Source: an uncultured Bacilli bacterium (lineage in GTDB: Bacteria > Bacillota_I > Bacilli_A > RF39 > UBA660). From it: a DNA stretch of 36,325 bases. The notes below the pieces were generated by a model. It had not been told where the DNA came from and made no database searches. It saw only the letters and a list, made by a program, of their open reading frames with translations. Every line of letters begins with the position of its first letter. Positions within the stretch are counted from its first letter, which is position 1. The position numbers and the translations under genes are program-made. The stretch is taken from positions 1 through 36,325 of the forward strand of contig CANROK010000009.1 in assembly GCA_947632205.1 (NCBI GenBank), read 5' to 3'. Shown here in pieces: positions 17,002 through 25,145 of this stretch.

Positions 17002-19188
17002 ATGAGCGTAATTGAAGGAAAAATTAAAAGTACAATATTTTATAATGATACTAATGGTTTTTTAGTAGCACTTTTTCGTGTATCTAAAAGTGATGATAAA
17101 AATCTTTTAAAGAAAACAATAACCATAACTGGTAATATTTTAGATTTGAAAATGGAAACTTTAACGGTTTTAAATGGTGAATTTATTAATCATGAGAAAT
17201 TTGGAAAACAATTTAAATTTGATAGTTATGAATATATTATACCTAGTGAGAGTGATGATATTGTAGAGTTTTTAAGTAGTTCATTTATTAAGGGTTGTGG
17301 TAAAGCTACTGCTAAAAAAATAGTCGATGTTTATGGTAATAAAGCCATTGATATAATTAAAGAAAATAAGTATGCTTTAGATAATATTGATGGAATGAAT
17401 GAAAGTAAAAGAGATAAAATATATGATGCCATTATTAATTATTCTAAGAGTTCAGATTTAATTTTAAAATTAAAAAATATGGGTTTTTCTATTGAAGAAG
17501 CTGGAAAAATTTATTTAAAATATAAAGGAGATTTAGAAGATATAATTAATAATAATATTTATTTATTAAATGATATTGTAGATTTTAAAAGATTAGATAA
17601 TATATTTTTAAATAATTATAAAGATAAATTAGATAAAAGAAGAGTAAAGGCCTGTTTAATTGAAACGATGAAATATATATCTATTAATAAAGGTGATATT
17701 TATTATGATCGTAGTTTAATATATGAAGTATTAGGAAATTTATATAGTATTCATATAGATAGTGATATATTTAATAATTATTTAAAAGAATTAGAAGAAG
17801 AACAATTAATAGTAGTGGAAAATGAACGTTATTATTTACAAAATAATTATGAAGATGAAATTAAAATAGCCGAATTGTTAAAAAAAATAGATAATAAAAA
17901 AATAACTAAAAATAATTATGATTTAGAAATTAGTGCTTTAGAAAACAAATTAAATATTACTTATAATGATGATCAAAAAAAAGCCATTACGAATGCTCTT
18001 AATAATAATATAACGATAATATTTGGTGGACCGGGAACAGGTAAAACAACAATAATTAATGCAATAGTTAAATTATATATCAAACAAAATCATTTAAATG
18101 AACTTGGGATAATTGAAAGTATTGCTCTATTAGCTCCCACAGGAAGAGCTAGTAAAAAGATGAGTTTAGCAACATCTTTAGGAGCATCCACTATTCATAG
18201 ATTTTTAAAATGGAATAAAGATACAAATAGTTTTGGCATTAATGAAAATTATCGTAATCCCCAAAAATTAATTATTGTTGATGAAGTTAGTATGATTGAT
18301 AATTCACTATTTGCCTCACTTTTAAAAGGTATTAATAGTTATGTTAAACTAGTTTTAGTTGGTGATATTAACCAACTTCCTGCTGTTGGCCCTGGTCTTG
18401 TTTTAAATGATTTAATTAATAGTGATTTATTTTCTTATATACCTCTTAATTTAATATATCGTCAAAGTGATAATTCTTATATACCTTATTTAGCCAGAGA
18501 AATAAAAAATAAAGAATTAAGTGAAAAATTTATAACAAAGAAAGATGATTATAATTTTTTACCTTGTAATAATGAAGATATTATTAAAACAATTACATCA
18601 ATAATTAAGGCAGGAATAGAAAAAGGGTATGATGAAAATAATTTACAAGTATTAGTACCAATATACAAAGGGGAAAATGGAATAGACAATCTTAATAAAA
18701 TTTTACAAGATATTTTTAATAAAGAAACAAGTAAGAGCATTGAATATGGTGATATTACTTATAAAAATAATGATAAAGTATTACAATTAGTTAATGATAC
18801 AGATAACAATGTTTTTAATGGCGATATTGGTTTTATTATTGATATTAAAACTATTTATTTACCTCGAAAAAAAGAAATAATTGTTATTGATTTTGATGGT
18901 AATATTGTAAATTATGAAAAGAAAGATTTAAATAATATTCGGCATGCTTATGCTATAAGTATTCATAAAAGTCAAGGTAGTGAATTTGACCATGTTATTA
19001 TGCCTATAACTTTTCAATATGGGCAAATGCTTTATAATAAACTTCTTTATACTGGTGTTAGTAGGGCTAAGAAAAGTTTAATTCTAGTTGGTGATCCTAA
19101 GGCCTTCTATAAAGGAATAAATAATGAATATGGTAATAGTAGGTTAACTACTTTAAAAGAAAAAATTATTGAGATATTTAATACATAA
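17002..19188 (+). CDS. recD2: ATP-dependent DNA helicase RecD2
   Basis: This SF1B 5'-3' DNA helicase of the RecD2/TraA type has 728 aa. The N-terminal part (about 1-330) includes the OB-like start (GKIKSTIFYNDTNGFLVALF) and the helix-hairpin-helix region (FIKGCGKATAKKIVDVYG). The motor begins with Walker A GGPGTGKTT (342-350, K348). It continues with Walker B LIIVDEVSMID, motif III LVGDINQLPAVGPG, and the C-terminal HKSQGSEFDHVIMP and YTGVSRAKKSLILVG. The N-terminal extension separates it from RecD of RecBCD, and no recB or recC is nearby. In the family it acts in repair and replication-fork maintenance. Confidence 0.95.
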   Translation: MSVIEGKIKSTIFYNDTNGFLVALFRVSKSDDKNLLKKTITITGNILDLKMETLTVLNGEFINHEKFGKQFKFDSYEYIIPSESDDIVEFLSSSFIKGCGKATAKKIVDVYGNKAIDIIKENKYALDNIDGMNESKRDKIYDAIINYSKSSDLILKLKNMGFSIEEAGKIYLKYKGDLEDIINNNIYLLNDIVDFKRLDNIFLNNYKDKLDKRRVKACLIETMKYISINKGDIYYDRSLIYEVLGNLYSIHIDSDIFNNYLKELEEEQLIVVENERYYLQNNYEDEIKIAELLKKIDNKKITKNNYDLEISALENKLNITYNDDQKKAITNALNNNITIIFGGPGTGKTTIINAIVKLYIKQNHLNELGIIESIALLAPTGRASKKMSLATSLGASTIHRFLKWNKDTNSFGINENYRNPQKLIIVDEVSMIDNSLFASLLKGINSYVKLVLVGDINQLPAVGPGLVLNDLINSDLFSYIPLNLIYRQSDNSYIPYLAREIKNKELSEKFITKKDDYNFLPCNNEDIIKTITSIIKAGIEKGYDENNLQVLVPIYKGENGIDNLNKILQDIFNKETSKSIEYGDITYKNNDKVLQLVNDTDNNVFNGDIGFIIDIKTIYLPRKKEIIVIDFDGNIVNYEKKDLNNIRHAYAISIHKSQGSEFDHVIMPITFQYGQMLYNKLLYTGVSRAKKSLILVGDPKAFYKGINNEYGNSRLTTLKEKIIEIFNT

Positions 19189-19229
19189 AATAATTTTATA
19201 TATCCATAATATTGATAGAGGTGGAAAAA

Positions 19230-19385
19230 TTGAAAAAAACAGGTATGGTTGGTTTTGCTTTAGGAATGATGAGTGCCCTTCCTATTTCTTATATGATTTT
19301 AAATAAAAATAAAATAAAAGCCAACAAAATTATGAATAATATAATGAATAAAGCTGAAGAATTGACAAATAATATGACTAAATAA
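19230..19385 (+). CDS. Small membrane protein, 51 aa, TTG start
   Basis: The frame begins with TTG at 19230, preceded by AGAGGTGG at well-suited spacing, and ends with TAA at 19383-19385 inside a terminator stem. The product starts MKKTGMVGFALGMMSALP. It has one short N-terminal hydrophobic segment (about 5-24) and a charged amphipathic tail rich in Asn, Lys and Met. It is small enough to be missed by automatic calling. It resembles the many small one-helix Firmicutes proteins of the YtxH type in layout only. It lies 41 bases after recD2 and shares its direction. Function unknown. The ribosome site and the fitted terminator are the main support. Confidence 0.65.
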   Translation: MKKTGMVGFALGMMSALPISYMILNKNKIKANKIMNNIMNKAEELTNNMTK

Positions 19386-19402
19386 TAAATTAGTCATTTT
19401 TT
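19374..19402 (+). terminator. Intrinsic terminator after the 51-aa gene
   Basis: ATGACTAA pairs with TTAGTCAT around an 8-base loop that contains the TAA stop, followed by T residues. Confidence 0.75.
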
Positions 19403-19428
19403 AATTATCTTTTTAGATACTTCTGTAG

Positions 19429-19434
19429 TATAAT
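19429..19434 (+). promoter_or_regulatory. -10 box of the AI-2E exporter gene
   Basis: A perfect TATAAT (19429-19434) predicts a start near 19441, leaving a leader of about 10 bases that carries AAGGATG. No good -35 is seen. Confidence 0.5.
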
Positions 19435-19450
19435 TATATTAAGGATGTGA

Positions 19451-20584
19451 ATGCATATGAAAAATAAAATAGATAAAGATATTAATAAACATGCATTAAA
19501 TGAAGTTATTGAACTTACAAAAAGAATCTTAAAAATATTATATATTGTTTTTATTGCTTGTTTAATTCTTGCTTCTATAATAGCTATCCAAAAATTACAT
19601 TTATTAGGAATATTATTAGAATTTATATCTGTTATTAGTCCTTTCTTTATTGGTTTTGTGGTAGCATGGCTTCTAAGGCCAATTGTTCTTAAATTAAATA
19701 AAAAAATTAAGAATAATACTTTAAGTTCAATTATTGTTTTTGCGACATTTGTTATTATATTTATTGGACTTTTATATATATTTATTCCTACAGTATATGA
19801 TGAAGTAAATGAGATAGTTGGTATGTTACCTGGTTTTGTAGAACGGATAACTTTAAAAATTAATAACATCTTTACATCTCTTGAGAGTAATGGCCTTAAT
19901 TTAAAAGATTTTCAAAGTAAATTACTTGATACTATAAATAATTATAGTAGTGATATTGCTAGTGATTTACCAAATACAATAATTAATATTGTGATGACTT
20001 TATTTAGTGGGGTTGGAACATTTGTAATGGGAACTATTATTGGTATTTATCTTTTAATAGATTATGAAAATATTGGTCGTTATTTTAAAAAAATTATTCC
20101 GGCAAATATTAGAGATGATGTTAATTATTTGGCTGTAAAGATGGGAACAGAAGTTAGAAAATGTGTCAATGGTACTTTTGTTGTTGCATTTATGGTTTTA
20201 ATATGTGATTCAATTGGTTTTGCTCTTGTTGGTTTAAAAGCTCCTATTTTATTTGGATTAATATGTGGTCTTACTGATTTAATTCCTTTTATTGGACCAT
20301 ACATTGGCGGTGGTATAGCAGTTATGATTGGACTTACTCAAGATCCGTTAATTGGTATTGGGGCTCTTATAATATGTGTTATAGTTCAAACAGTAGAAAA
20401 TTATATTTTACAACCAATTGTTATGAGTAAAGCTAGTCAAACGCATCCAGTTATAATTATTATTGCCTTATTAGTTTTTGGCCATTTCTTTGGTATTATT
20501 GGTATGATTTTAGCCGCACCAATTTTAACAATATTAAGAGTTATATTAGAATATACTATATCTAAAATAAAAAAAGAAGTATAA
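19451..20584 (+). CDS. AI-2E family transporter (UPF0118/PerM-like)
   Basis: This integral membrane protein of 377 aa has about seven or eight membrane segments. They are two near residues 30-95, one near 96-115, one around 180-200 after a long soluble loop, and a cluster from about 235 to the end. The conserved family block CGLTDLIPFIGPYIGGG is present near residues 275-290, and the C-terminal ILAAPILTILRVILEY also fits. Members have been linked to autoinducer-2 export, and others to Na+ or Li+ antiport, so the substrate cannot be read from sequence. ATG 19451 is chosen by spacing to AAGGA at 19441; ATG 19457 is an alternative. It is monocistronic between two terminators. Confidence 0.9.
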   Translation: MHMKNKIDKDINKHALNEVIELTKRILKILYIVFIACLILASIIAIQKLHLLGILLEFISVISPFFIGFVVAWLLRPIVLKLNKKIKNNTLSSIIVFATFVIIFIGLLYIFIPTVYDEVNEIVGMLPGFVERITLKINNIFTSLESNGLNLKDFQSKLLDTINNYSSDIASDLPNTIINIVMTLFSGVGTFVMGTIIGIYLLIDYENIGRYFKKIIPANIRDDVNYLAVKMGTEVRKCVNGTFVVAFMVLICDSIGFALVGLKAPILFGLICGLTDLIPFIGPYIGGGIAVMIGLTQDPLIGIGALIICVIVQTVENYILQPIVMSKASQTHPVIIIIALLVFGHFFGIIGMILAAPILTILRVILEYTISKIKKEV

Positions 20585-20589
20585 AAGAT

Positions 20590-20617
20590 GAGATGTGATG
20601 CATAAACATCTTTTTTT
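20590..20617 (+). terminator. Intrinsic terminator of the AI-2E exporter gene
   Basis: AGATGT (20591-20596) pairs with ACATCT (20606-20611) around a 9-base loop, followed by seven T residues. Confidence 0.7.
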
Positions 20618-20687
20618 ACTAAAGTATTTAAAAAAATTTTGAAATATGGTATATTATAGTTACTTTAAAAAAGTTATTGGAGGAAGT

Positions 20688-21221
20688 ATGAAAATATTTT
20701 TAATAGCAGGTAAGGCCGGCAGTGGCAAAAGTGAAATTGCTAAAATGATTAAAGAATATTATATTTATAAATTACAAAAATGTGCTATTACACAATATAG
20801 TAAATTTATTAAGTATTTTGCTTTAGAATTAACAGATTGGGATGGCAATCCTAATACAAAACCAAGAGCTTATTTACAACAAATAGGGGATAAGATAAGA
20901 AATTATGATGATAAATATTTTACTAATCGAATGATTGAAGATATAAATATATATGCAACTTTATGTGATGTTTTAGTTGTAAGTGATGTAAGATTTCCTA
21001 ATGAAATTGAAGAAATTAAATTGAATTATGACAATGTTTATTCAATTTATATTGAAAATCAATTTGCAAATAGTCCATTAACTATTGATGAACAAATGCA
21101 TATATCAGAAACTGCCTTAGAAAATTACAATGATTTTGATTATATAATTGTTAATGATAAAGATATAAATGTCTTAAAAGAAAAAGTATTTAAAATTTTA
21201 GAAGGATTAGAGAAAAAATGA
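20688..21221 (+). CDS. Deoxynucleoside monophosphate kinase-like P-loop protein
   Basis: This 177-aa P-loop kinase starts MKIFLIAGKAGSGKSEIA, with Walker A GKAGSGKS at residues 8-15. Further signs of the phage-T4-gp1-like dNMP kinase family are YLQQIGDKIR in the middle, the strand VVSDVRFPNEIEEI and the C-terminal MHISETALE. Such enzymes phosphorylate dNMPs to dNDPs in the cytoplasm. The exact substrate is not shown by sequence, so a dephospho-CoA-kinase-like or other nucleotide role remains open. GGAGGA at 20679-20684 fixes ATG 20688 over an upstream in-frame ATG at 20646. Its stop TGA overlaps the ATG of alaS by four bases, so the two are translated together. A -10-like TATTAT lies at 20652. 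Confidence 0.75.
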   Translation: MKIFLIAGKAGSGKSEIAKMIKEYYIYKLQKCAITQYSKFIKYFALELTDWDGNPNTKPRAYLQQIGDKIRNYDDKYFTNRMIEDINIYATLCDVLVVSDVRFPNEIEEIKLNYDNVYSIYIENQFANSPLTIDEQMHISETALENYNDFDYIIVNDKDINVLKEKVFKILEGLEKK

Positions 21222-22966
21222 ATAATTTAAAAGATTTATACATTAATTTTTTTATAAGTAAGGGACATAAACAAATTCCTAGTGCTCCAGTTGTACCCGA
21301 AAATGATCCATCAGTATTATTTAATACGGCCGGAATGCAGCCATTAATTCCTTATTTAATGGGTGAAAAACATCCATATGGAACGAGGATTTGTGATTAT
21401 CAAAAATGTATTAGAACAAATGATTTGGATGCTGTAGGAGACACTACTCATCATACATTTTTTGAAATGTTGGGTAATTGGTCACTTGGGGATTATTTTA
21501 AAGCTGAATCAATTACATGGAGTATGGAATTTTTAACACAAGTTTTAAATATTCCCAAAGAAAAACTAGCAGTAACAGTTTTTGCTGGAAATGATACTAT
21601 TCCATTTGATGCTGAAAGTTATAATAAATGGTTAAGTTTAGGAATTCCTGAAAGTAAAATAGCTAAAACAGTAGATGATAATTTTTGGATAGCGGGTGAA
21701 ACGGGACCTTGTGGTTCTGATACGGAAATTTTTTACTTTCGAAGTGATGAACCAATCCCAGAAAAATTTGATCCAGAAGATGAGCGTTATGTAGAAATAT
21801 GGAATAATGTTTTTATGCAATATTATAAAGATGCTAAAGGCAATGTTACAGAATTACCTAAAAAGAATGTTGATACTGGAATGGGAGTAGAAAGAACAAC
21901 AGCAATAATTGAAGGAGTAAATGATAATTATCAATCAAGTATTTGGATAAATGTTATTAAAAAGATTGAAGAAATTACTCATCTATCTTATGAAGGCAAT
22001 GAAAATTCGATGCGCATTATTGCTGATCATTTAAGAACGGCGGTATTTATCAGTGCTGATCCGGCTTCAATTAAACCAAGTAATACTGATCAAGGTTATA
22101 TTTTAAGAAGATTAATAAGAAGAGCCATTAGACATGCTAAGAAGTTAAATATCGATATTAATAGTAATTGGGAAGAAGAAATTGCAAGAATAATTATTAA
22201 TCAATATAAAAATTATTATCAAGAATTAATTGATAATGAAAATGTTGTTTATGAAGTATTAAAAAATGAAAAAATAAAATTTAATCGAACACTTGAAAAA
22301 GGATTAAAAGAATTTGAAAAAGCCACTAAGGATAATCAAGATATTGATGATTTAACGGCATTCCATTTATATGATACTTTTGGTTTTCCAATTGAACTTA
22401 CAATAGAGCTTGCTTCTGAGAAAAATTTAAAAGTTGATATTGAAGGATTCAAAAAAAGATTTAAAGAACATCAAGAATTATCTAGAAAAGAATCAGCTGG
22501 TAAGTTTAAAGGTGGACTTGCTGGTAATGGAGAGATAGAAACTAAATATCATACGGCAACACATTTACTAAACGCGGCGTTAAAAATTGTTGTCAATAAA
22601 GACGTTCATCAAAAAGGTAGTAATATTACAAGTGAGAGAATGCGTTTTGATTTTAGTTGTGATCATAAATTAAGTGAAGAAGAACTAAGAGAAACTGAAG
22701 ATTTAGTTAATAAGTGGATAAATGAGGGTTTAGATGTTACAGTTAAAGAAATGGCTAAAGAAGATGCAATTAAAAGTGGAGCCGAATGTATGTTTATTGA
22801 AAAATATCCTGATATTGTAACAGTTTACTCTATTGGTAATGTTTCTAAGGAATTATGTGGCGGACCTCACGTTAAAAATACTAAAGAATTAGGTCATTTT
22901 AAAATTCAAAAAGAAGAATCATCAAGTGCAGGTGTAAGAAGAATAAAAGCGATTTTAGAAAGTTAG
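21218..22966 (+). CDS. alaS: Alanyl-tRNA synthetase, short form
   Basis: This class II synthetase charges tRNA-Ala with alanine. Motif regions are intact: FNTAGMQPLIPYLMG, THHTFFEMLGNWSLGDYF, the GETGPCGSDTE loop and GMGVERTTAI. The editing site keeps its four metal ligands, H445 and H449 (HTATH) and C547 and H551 (CGGPH). At 582 aa it is far shorter than the usual ~870. The beta-barrel that normally precedes HTATH (with the ESGGQ motif) is missing, and the protein passes from FKGGLAG directly to KYHTATH. The C-terminal DHHA1/C-Ala part is absent too. The gene ends cleanly in a terminator, so this is a compact architecture and not a truncation by mutation. Similar short AlaRS occur in some reduced bacteria. 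It is co-translated with the upstream kinase. Confidence 0.95.
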   Translation: MNNLKDLYINFFISKGHKQIPSAPVVPENDPSVLFNTAGMQPLIPYLMGEKHPYGTRICDYQKCIRTNDLDAVGDTTHHTFFEMLGNWSLGDYFKAESITWSMEFLTQVLNIPKEKLAVTVFAGNDTIPFDAESYNKWLSLGIPESKIAKTVDDNFWIAGETGPCGSDTEIFYFRSDEPIPEKFDPEDERYVEIWNNVFMQYYKDAKGNVTELPKKNVDTGMGVERTTAIIEGVNDNYQSSIWINVIKKIEEITHLSYEGNENSMRIIADHLRTAVFISADPASIKPSNTDQGYILRRLIRRAIRHAKKLNIDINSNWEEEIARIIINQYKNYYQELIDNENVVYEVLKNEKIKFNRTLEKGLKEFEKATKDNQDIDDLTAFHLYDTFGFPIELTIELASEKNLKVDIEGFKKRFKEHQELSRKESAGKFKGGLAGNGEIETKYHTATHLLNAALKIVVNKDVHQKGSNITSERMRFDFSCDHKLSEEELRETEDLVNKWINEGLDVTVKEMAKEDAIKSGAECMFIEKYPDIVTVYSIGNVSKELCGGPHVKNTKELGHFKIQKEESSSAGVRRIKAILES

Positions 22967-22998
22967 AAACAAATTAATTATTTCTAACTTTGTTTTTT
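22959..22998 (+). terminator. Intrinsic terminator of alaS
   Basis: AAAGTTAGAAA (22959-22969) pairs perfectly with TTTCTAACTTT (22981-22991) around 11 bases, followed by a T run. The TAG stop codon lies in the left arm. Confidence 0.9.
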
Positions 22999-23018
22999 TA
23001 GGGATAGATAAATTATAA

Positions 23019-23047
23019 TTGATTAATAAGCAACTTTAAGTTATAAT
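23019..23047 (+). promoter_or_regulatory. Promoter of the pseudopilin operon
   Basis: TTGATT (23019-23024) and TATAAT (23042-23047) are 17 bp apart, with a second TATAAT at 23048-23053. AGGGTG at 23054-23059 is the ribosome site for ATG 23066. Confidence 0.65.
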
Positions 23048-23065
23048 TATAATAGGGTGTAGATA

Positions 23066-23632
23066 ATGAATAAAAAAGGTTTTGTTTTTATTGAAACAAT
23101 AGTTGTTATAATTATATTGACTAGTTCCTTATTACTATTATATTCAACTTTTTTTAATATTCTTCAAACAGAGAAGACCTTAATATATTATGATGACATT
23201 AATTATATTTATAGGGCAATTCATGTAAGAAATGAATTAATGAATTATGATTTATATAATTCGTTGGGTAACTTTATCAATGATAGTGATACTTTAGTCA
23301 AAGTAATTGGAACGGATAATTTGGTATTTAATAATACCTATGATAAAGATTATTATCAAGGATTAATAAATGATTTGGAAGTTAATCAAATTTTAATATT
23401 AAAAAATGATGATAGGGCTTCAAAAAAAATTAAGGAATGTGTTAGAAGTAATTCATATGGTAATGATGAATGTAACGATTTATATTTAGTAGCTAGTGAT
23501 GATATGATAAGTTATATTAAATCAATGTATGTAAGTGTTCCTGCTAATTATGTTATGTTATTTGAATTTAATTCATGTGATAAAAATAATCATTGCCGTA
23601 ATTATTATACATGGATAAAGGTGGATTTATGA
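23066..23632 (+). CDS. Prepilin-like protein 1 (type IV pilin-type N-terminus)
   Basis: This 188-aa protein starts MNKKGFVFIETIVVIIILT. It is a class III-type signal with KKG before the cleavage point, Phe at +1, Glu at +5 and a hydrophobic helix of about 20 residues. A prepilin peptidase would cut after Gly5 and methylate the new end. The rest is an exported domain with two cysteine pairs near the end (KECVRSNSYGNDEC and NSCDKNNHC), possibly disulfides. It is the first gene of a three-gene operon; its TGA overlaps the next ATG by four bases. No assembly ATPase, platform protein or prepilin peptidase gene lies in the window, so these parts must be elsewhere. Candidate roles are competence-like, secretion or adhesion filaments. 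Confidence 0.8.
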   Translation: MNKKGFVFIETIVVIIILTSSLLLLYSTFFNILQTEKTLIYYDDINYIYRAIHVRNELMNYDLYNSLGNFINDSDTLVKVIGTDNLVFNNTYDKDYYQGLINDLEVNQILILKNDDRASKKIKECVRSNSYGNDECNDLYLVASDDMISYIKSMYVSVPANYVMLFEFNSCDKNNHCRNYYTWIKVDL

Positions 23633-24516
23633 AAAAGAATGGATTTATATCGACAACTTTAATTTATACATTTTTTACAACGTTTTTATTATTATTAGTA
23701 TTTTTACTAAATTCTTATGCTCGAACTGATTTTATTACCGAGCAAATTAAAGAAGAAATAAAAAACGAACCAAAAGATTTGTCTAATGATGTTAATTTAA
23801 GTGTTTGTATTCGCAATTTAAATAATGATGATTGTAAACCAGTTAGTGAAATTCCCAATGGACCTTTTAAATTAAAGACAGCATCTTGTGATAATAAAGT
23901 GGCTCAAGATTCGATTACTTATGAAAATGGTAAAATATCTTTTACTGCAAATGATAAAGTCAATTGTAGTGTTGAATTAATTCAAGAATTACTTGATATT
24001 AATATTAATATTTTTATTAATAATAAAGATAAAAATAAAGAAGCCAAAGAGGTTTCTATGGACAATTTTGAACAAGTTTATAATATGCCCAATAAAACTT
24101 ATACCTATTTAGAAGCTTTAACTAAATGTACAACTTTAGCGGGAGTAACTCTTGATTCAACAAATTATAATCTTACTTTAAATGAAAGTGCTAATCCTAG
24201 AGAATTTGAGTTACAAACTGATGAACAAATTATTTGTAATACTTATTTCGTAAGAAAAAGTGCAGATATCGAATTACATATTTTTAAAGAAGATTCAAAT
24301 GGTACAAACTTGTTAAATGATACAGGGAAAAAATATTTAAAAGTAAATAGTGTTAACGAGATACCTACTAATTTTACATTTGATAAAATTAATAATCGTG
24401 TTTGCACCCCTCCAGTAGATGAAGAAAATTTTATTTATAATAGTAGTAGTAGAACTTTTGAAATATATGCTACAGAGAAAACGGAATGTTCAGTTTATTT
24501 TAATAGTCCTAGTTAG
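23629..24516 (+). CDS. Prepilin-like protein 2 with paired-cysteine repeats
   Basis: This 295-aa protein starts MKKNGFISTTLIYTFFTTF, a basic head and Gly-Phe junction before a long hydrophobic helix, as in prepilins. Position +5 is Thr instead of Glu. The exported part carries four cysteine pairs: C60/C69, C87/C113, C167/C203 and C259/C287. The last three sit in similar beta-type units that run from a first Cys through a Tyr-Asn/Glu-x-x-x-x-x-Phe strand to a final polar-Cys-x-(V/T)-(E/Y) strand. Such units could be disulfide-locked Ig-like modules on a filament or tip. AAAGGTGG at 23615-23622 selects ATG 23629 over ATG 23611. Family not known to me by name; similar N-termini occur in uncharacterised gut Firmicutes proteins. 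Confidence 0.7.
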   Translation: MKKNGFISTTLIYTFFTTFLLLLVFLLNSYARTDFITEQIKEEIKNEPKDLSNDVNLSVCIRNLNNDDCKPVSEIPNGPFKLKTASCDNKVAQDSITYENGKISFTANDKVNCSVELIQELLDININIFINNKDKNKEAKEVSMDNFEQVYNMPNKTYTYLEALTKCTTLAGVTLDSTNYNLTLNESANPREFELQTDEQIICNTYFVRKSADIELHIFKEDSNGTNLLNDTGKKYLKVNSVNEIPTNFTFDKINNRVCTPPVDEENFIYNSSSRTFEIYATEKTECSVYFNSPS

Positions 24517-24524
24517 GAGGATTT

Positions 24525-25145
24525 ATGAAGTTAAATAAAAAAGGAATATCATTAATGGAATTATTGATTAGTATAATATTAATTAGTGTTGTTTTATTAT
24601 TTATCTTTCAATTATTAGTAGATGTTGAAAATGAAACAGATAGTAATAATTATAGTTATAATAATCAAATTAATAGAATAGAAGCTCTATATGCAATTGC
24701 GAATGATATCAATAATATCAATAATGAATTAGTAGCCATTATTAATAATAATCCAGTATCAAGTAATACTATTTTGGATTTAGACTTTAATTATAAAAAT
24801 CATGATGTAAATCCAAAATTAACTATTACTAAAGAAGAAAATGGTGATTATGATAGGTATTATTTAAATTATCTTGATTATAATGGTAACCAAAATCGTT
24901 ATGAAATGAAAGACGTTATTATTGATCCTTGTATATCTTATATATCTAAAAGACACACTAATGGTAAATATTATTTTCGTTTAAATGTTAACGTTTATAA
25001 TTATCCAGATCATGAAAGAAATAATAAAAATTATAATAATTTAGTAGATGATTTGGAAATAGAAGCACTTGGATATGTTAATGATTTAAATCCAACAAAT
25101 AATTTATTATATAAAGATAGTGGTTATATAAATTGTTCTACATAA
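24525..25145 (+). CDS. Prepilin-like protein 3 (type IV pilin-type N-terminus)
   Basis: This 206-aa protein starts MKLNKKGISLMELLISIIL, a near-perfect class III prepilin signal with cleavage after Gly7, Ile at +1 and Glu at +5. The hydrophobic helix runs to about residue 30. The exported part (about 35-206) is rich in Asn, Asp and Tyr and contains Cys residues near 145 and the end. AGGAGG at 24515-24520 gives a strong start, 8 bases after the previous gene. The coding end overlaps tail-to-tail by 8 bases with the leftward ylbJ-like gene, so no terminator separates the two convergent units. A role as a minor or major pilin cannot be decided. Confidence 0.8.
   Translation: MKLNKKGISLMELLISIILISVVLLFIFQLLVDVENETDSNNYSYNNQINRIEALYAIANDINNINNELVAIINNNPVSSNTILDLDFNYKNHDVNPKLTITKEENGDYDRYYLNYLDYNGNQNRYEMKDVIIDPCISYISKRHTNGKYYFRLNVNVYNYPDHERNNKNYNNLVDDLEIEALGYVNDLNPTNNLLYKDSGYINCST

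Noticed and set aside
17002-19188. RecD subunit of a RecBCD complex
   Set aside because: The long N-terminal OB/HhH extension marks RecD2, and no recB or recC is present.
21218-23632. Mycoplasma-type code with TGA read as Trp
   Set aside because: TGA ends the kinase gene at 21219-21221 and the first pilin at 23630-23632, in both cases exactly overlapping the next start codon, and Trp is encoded by TGG.
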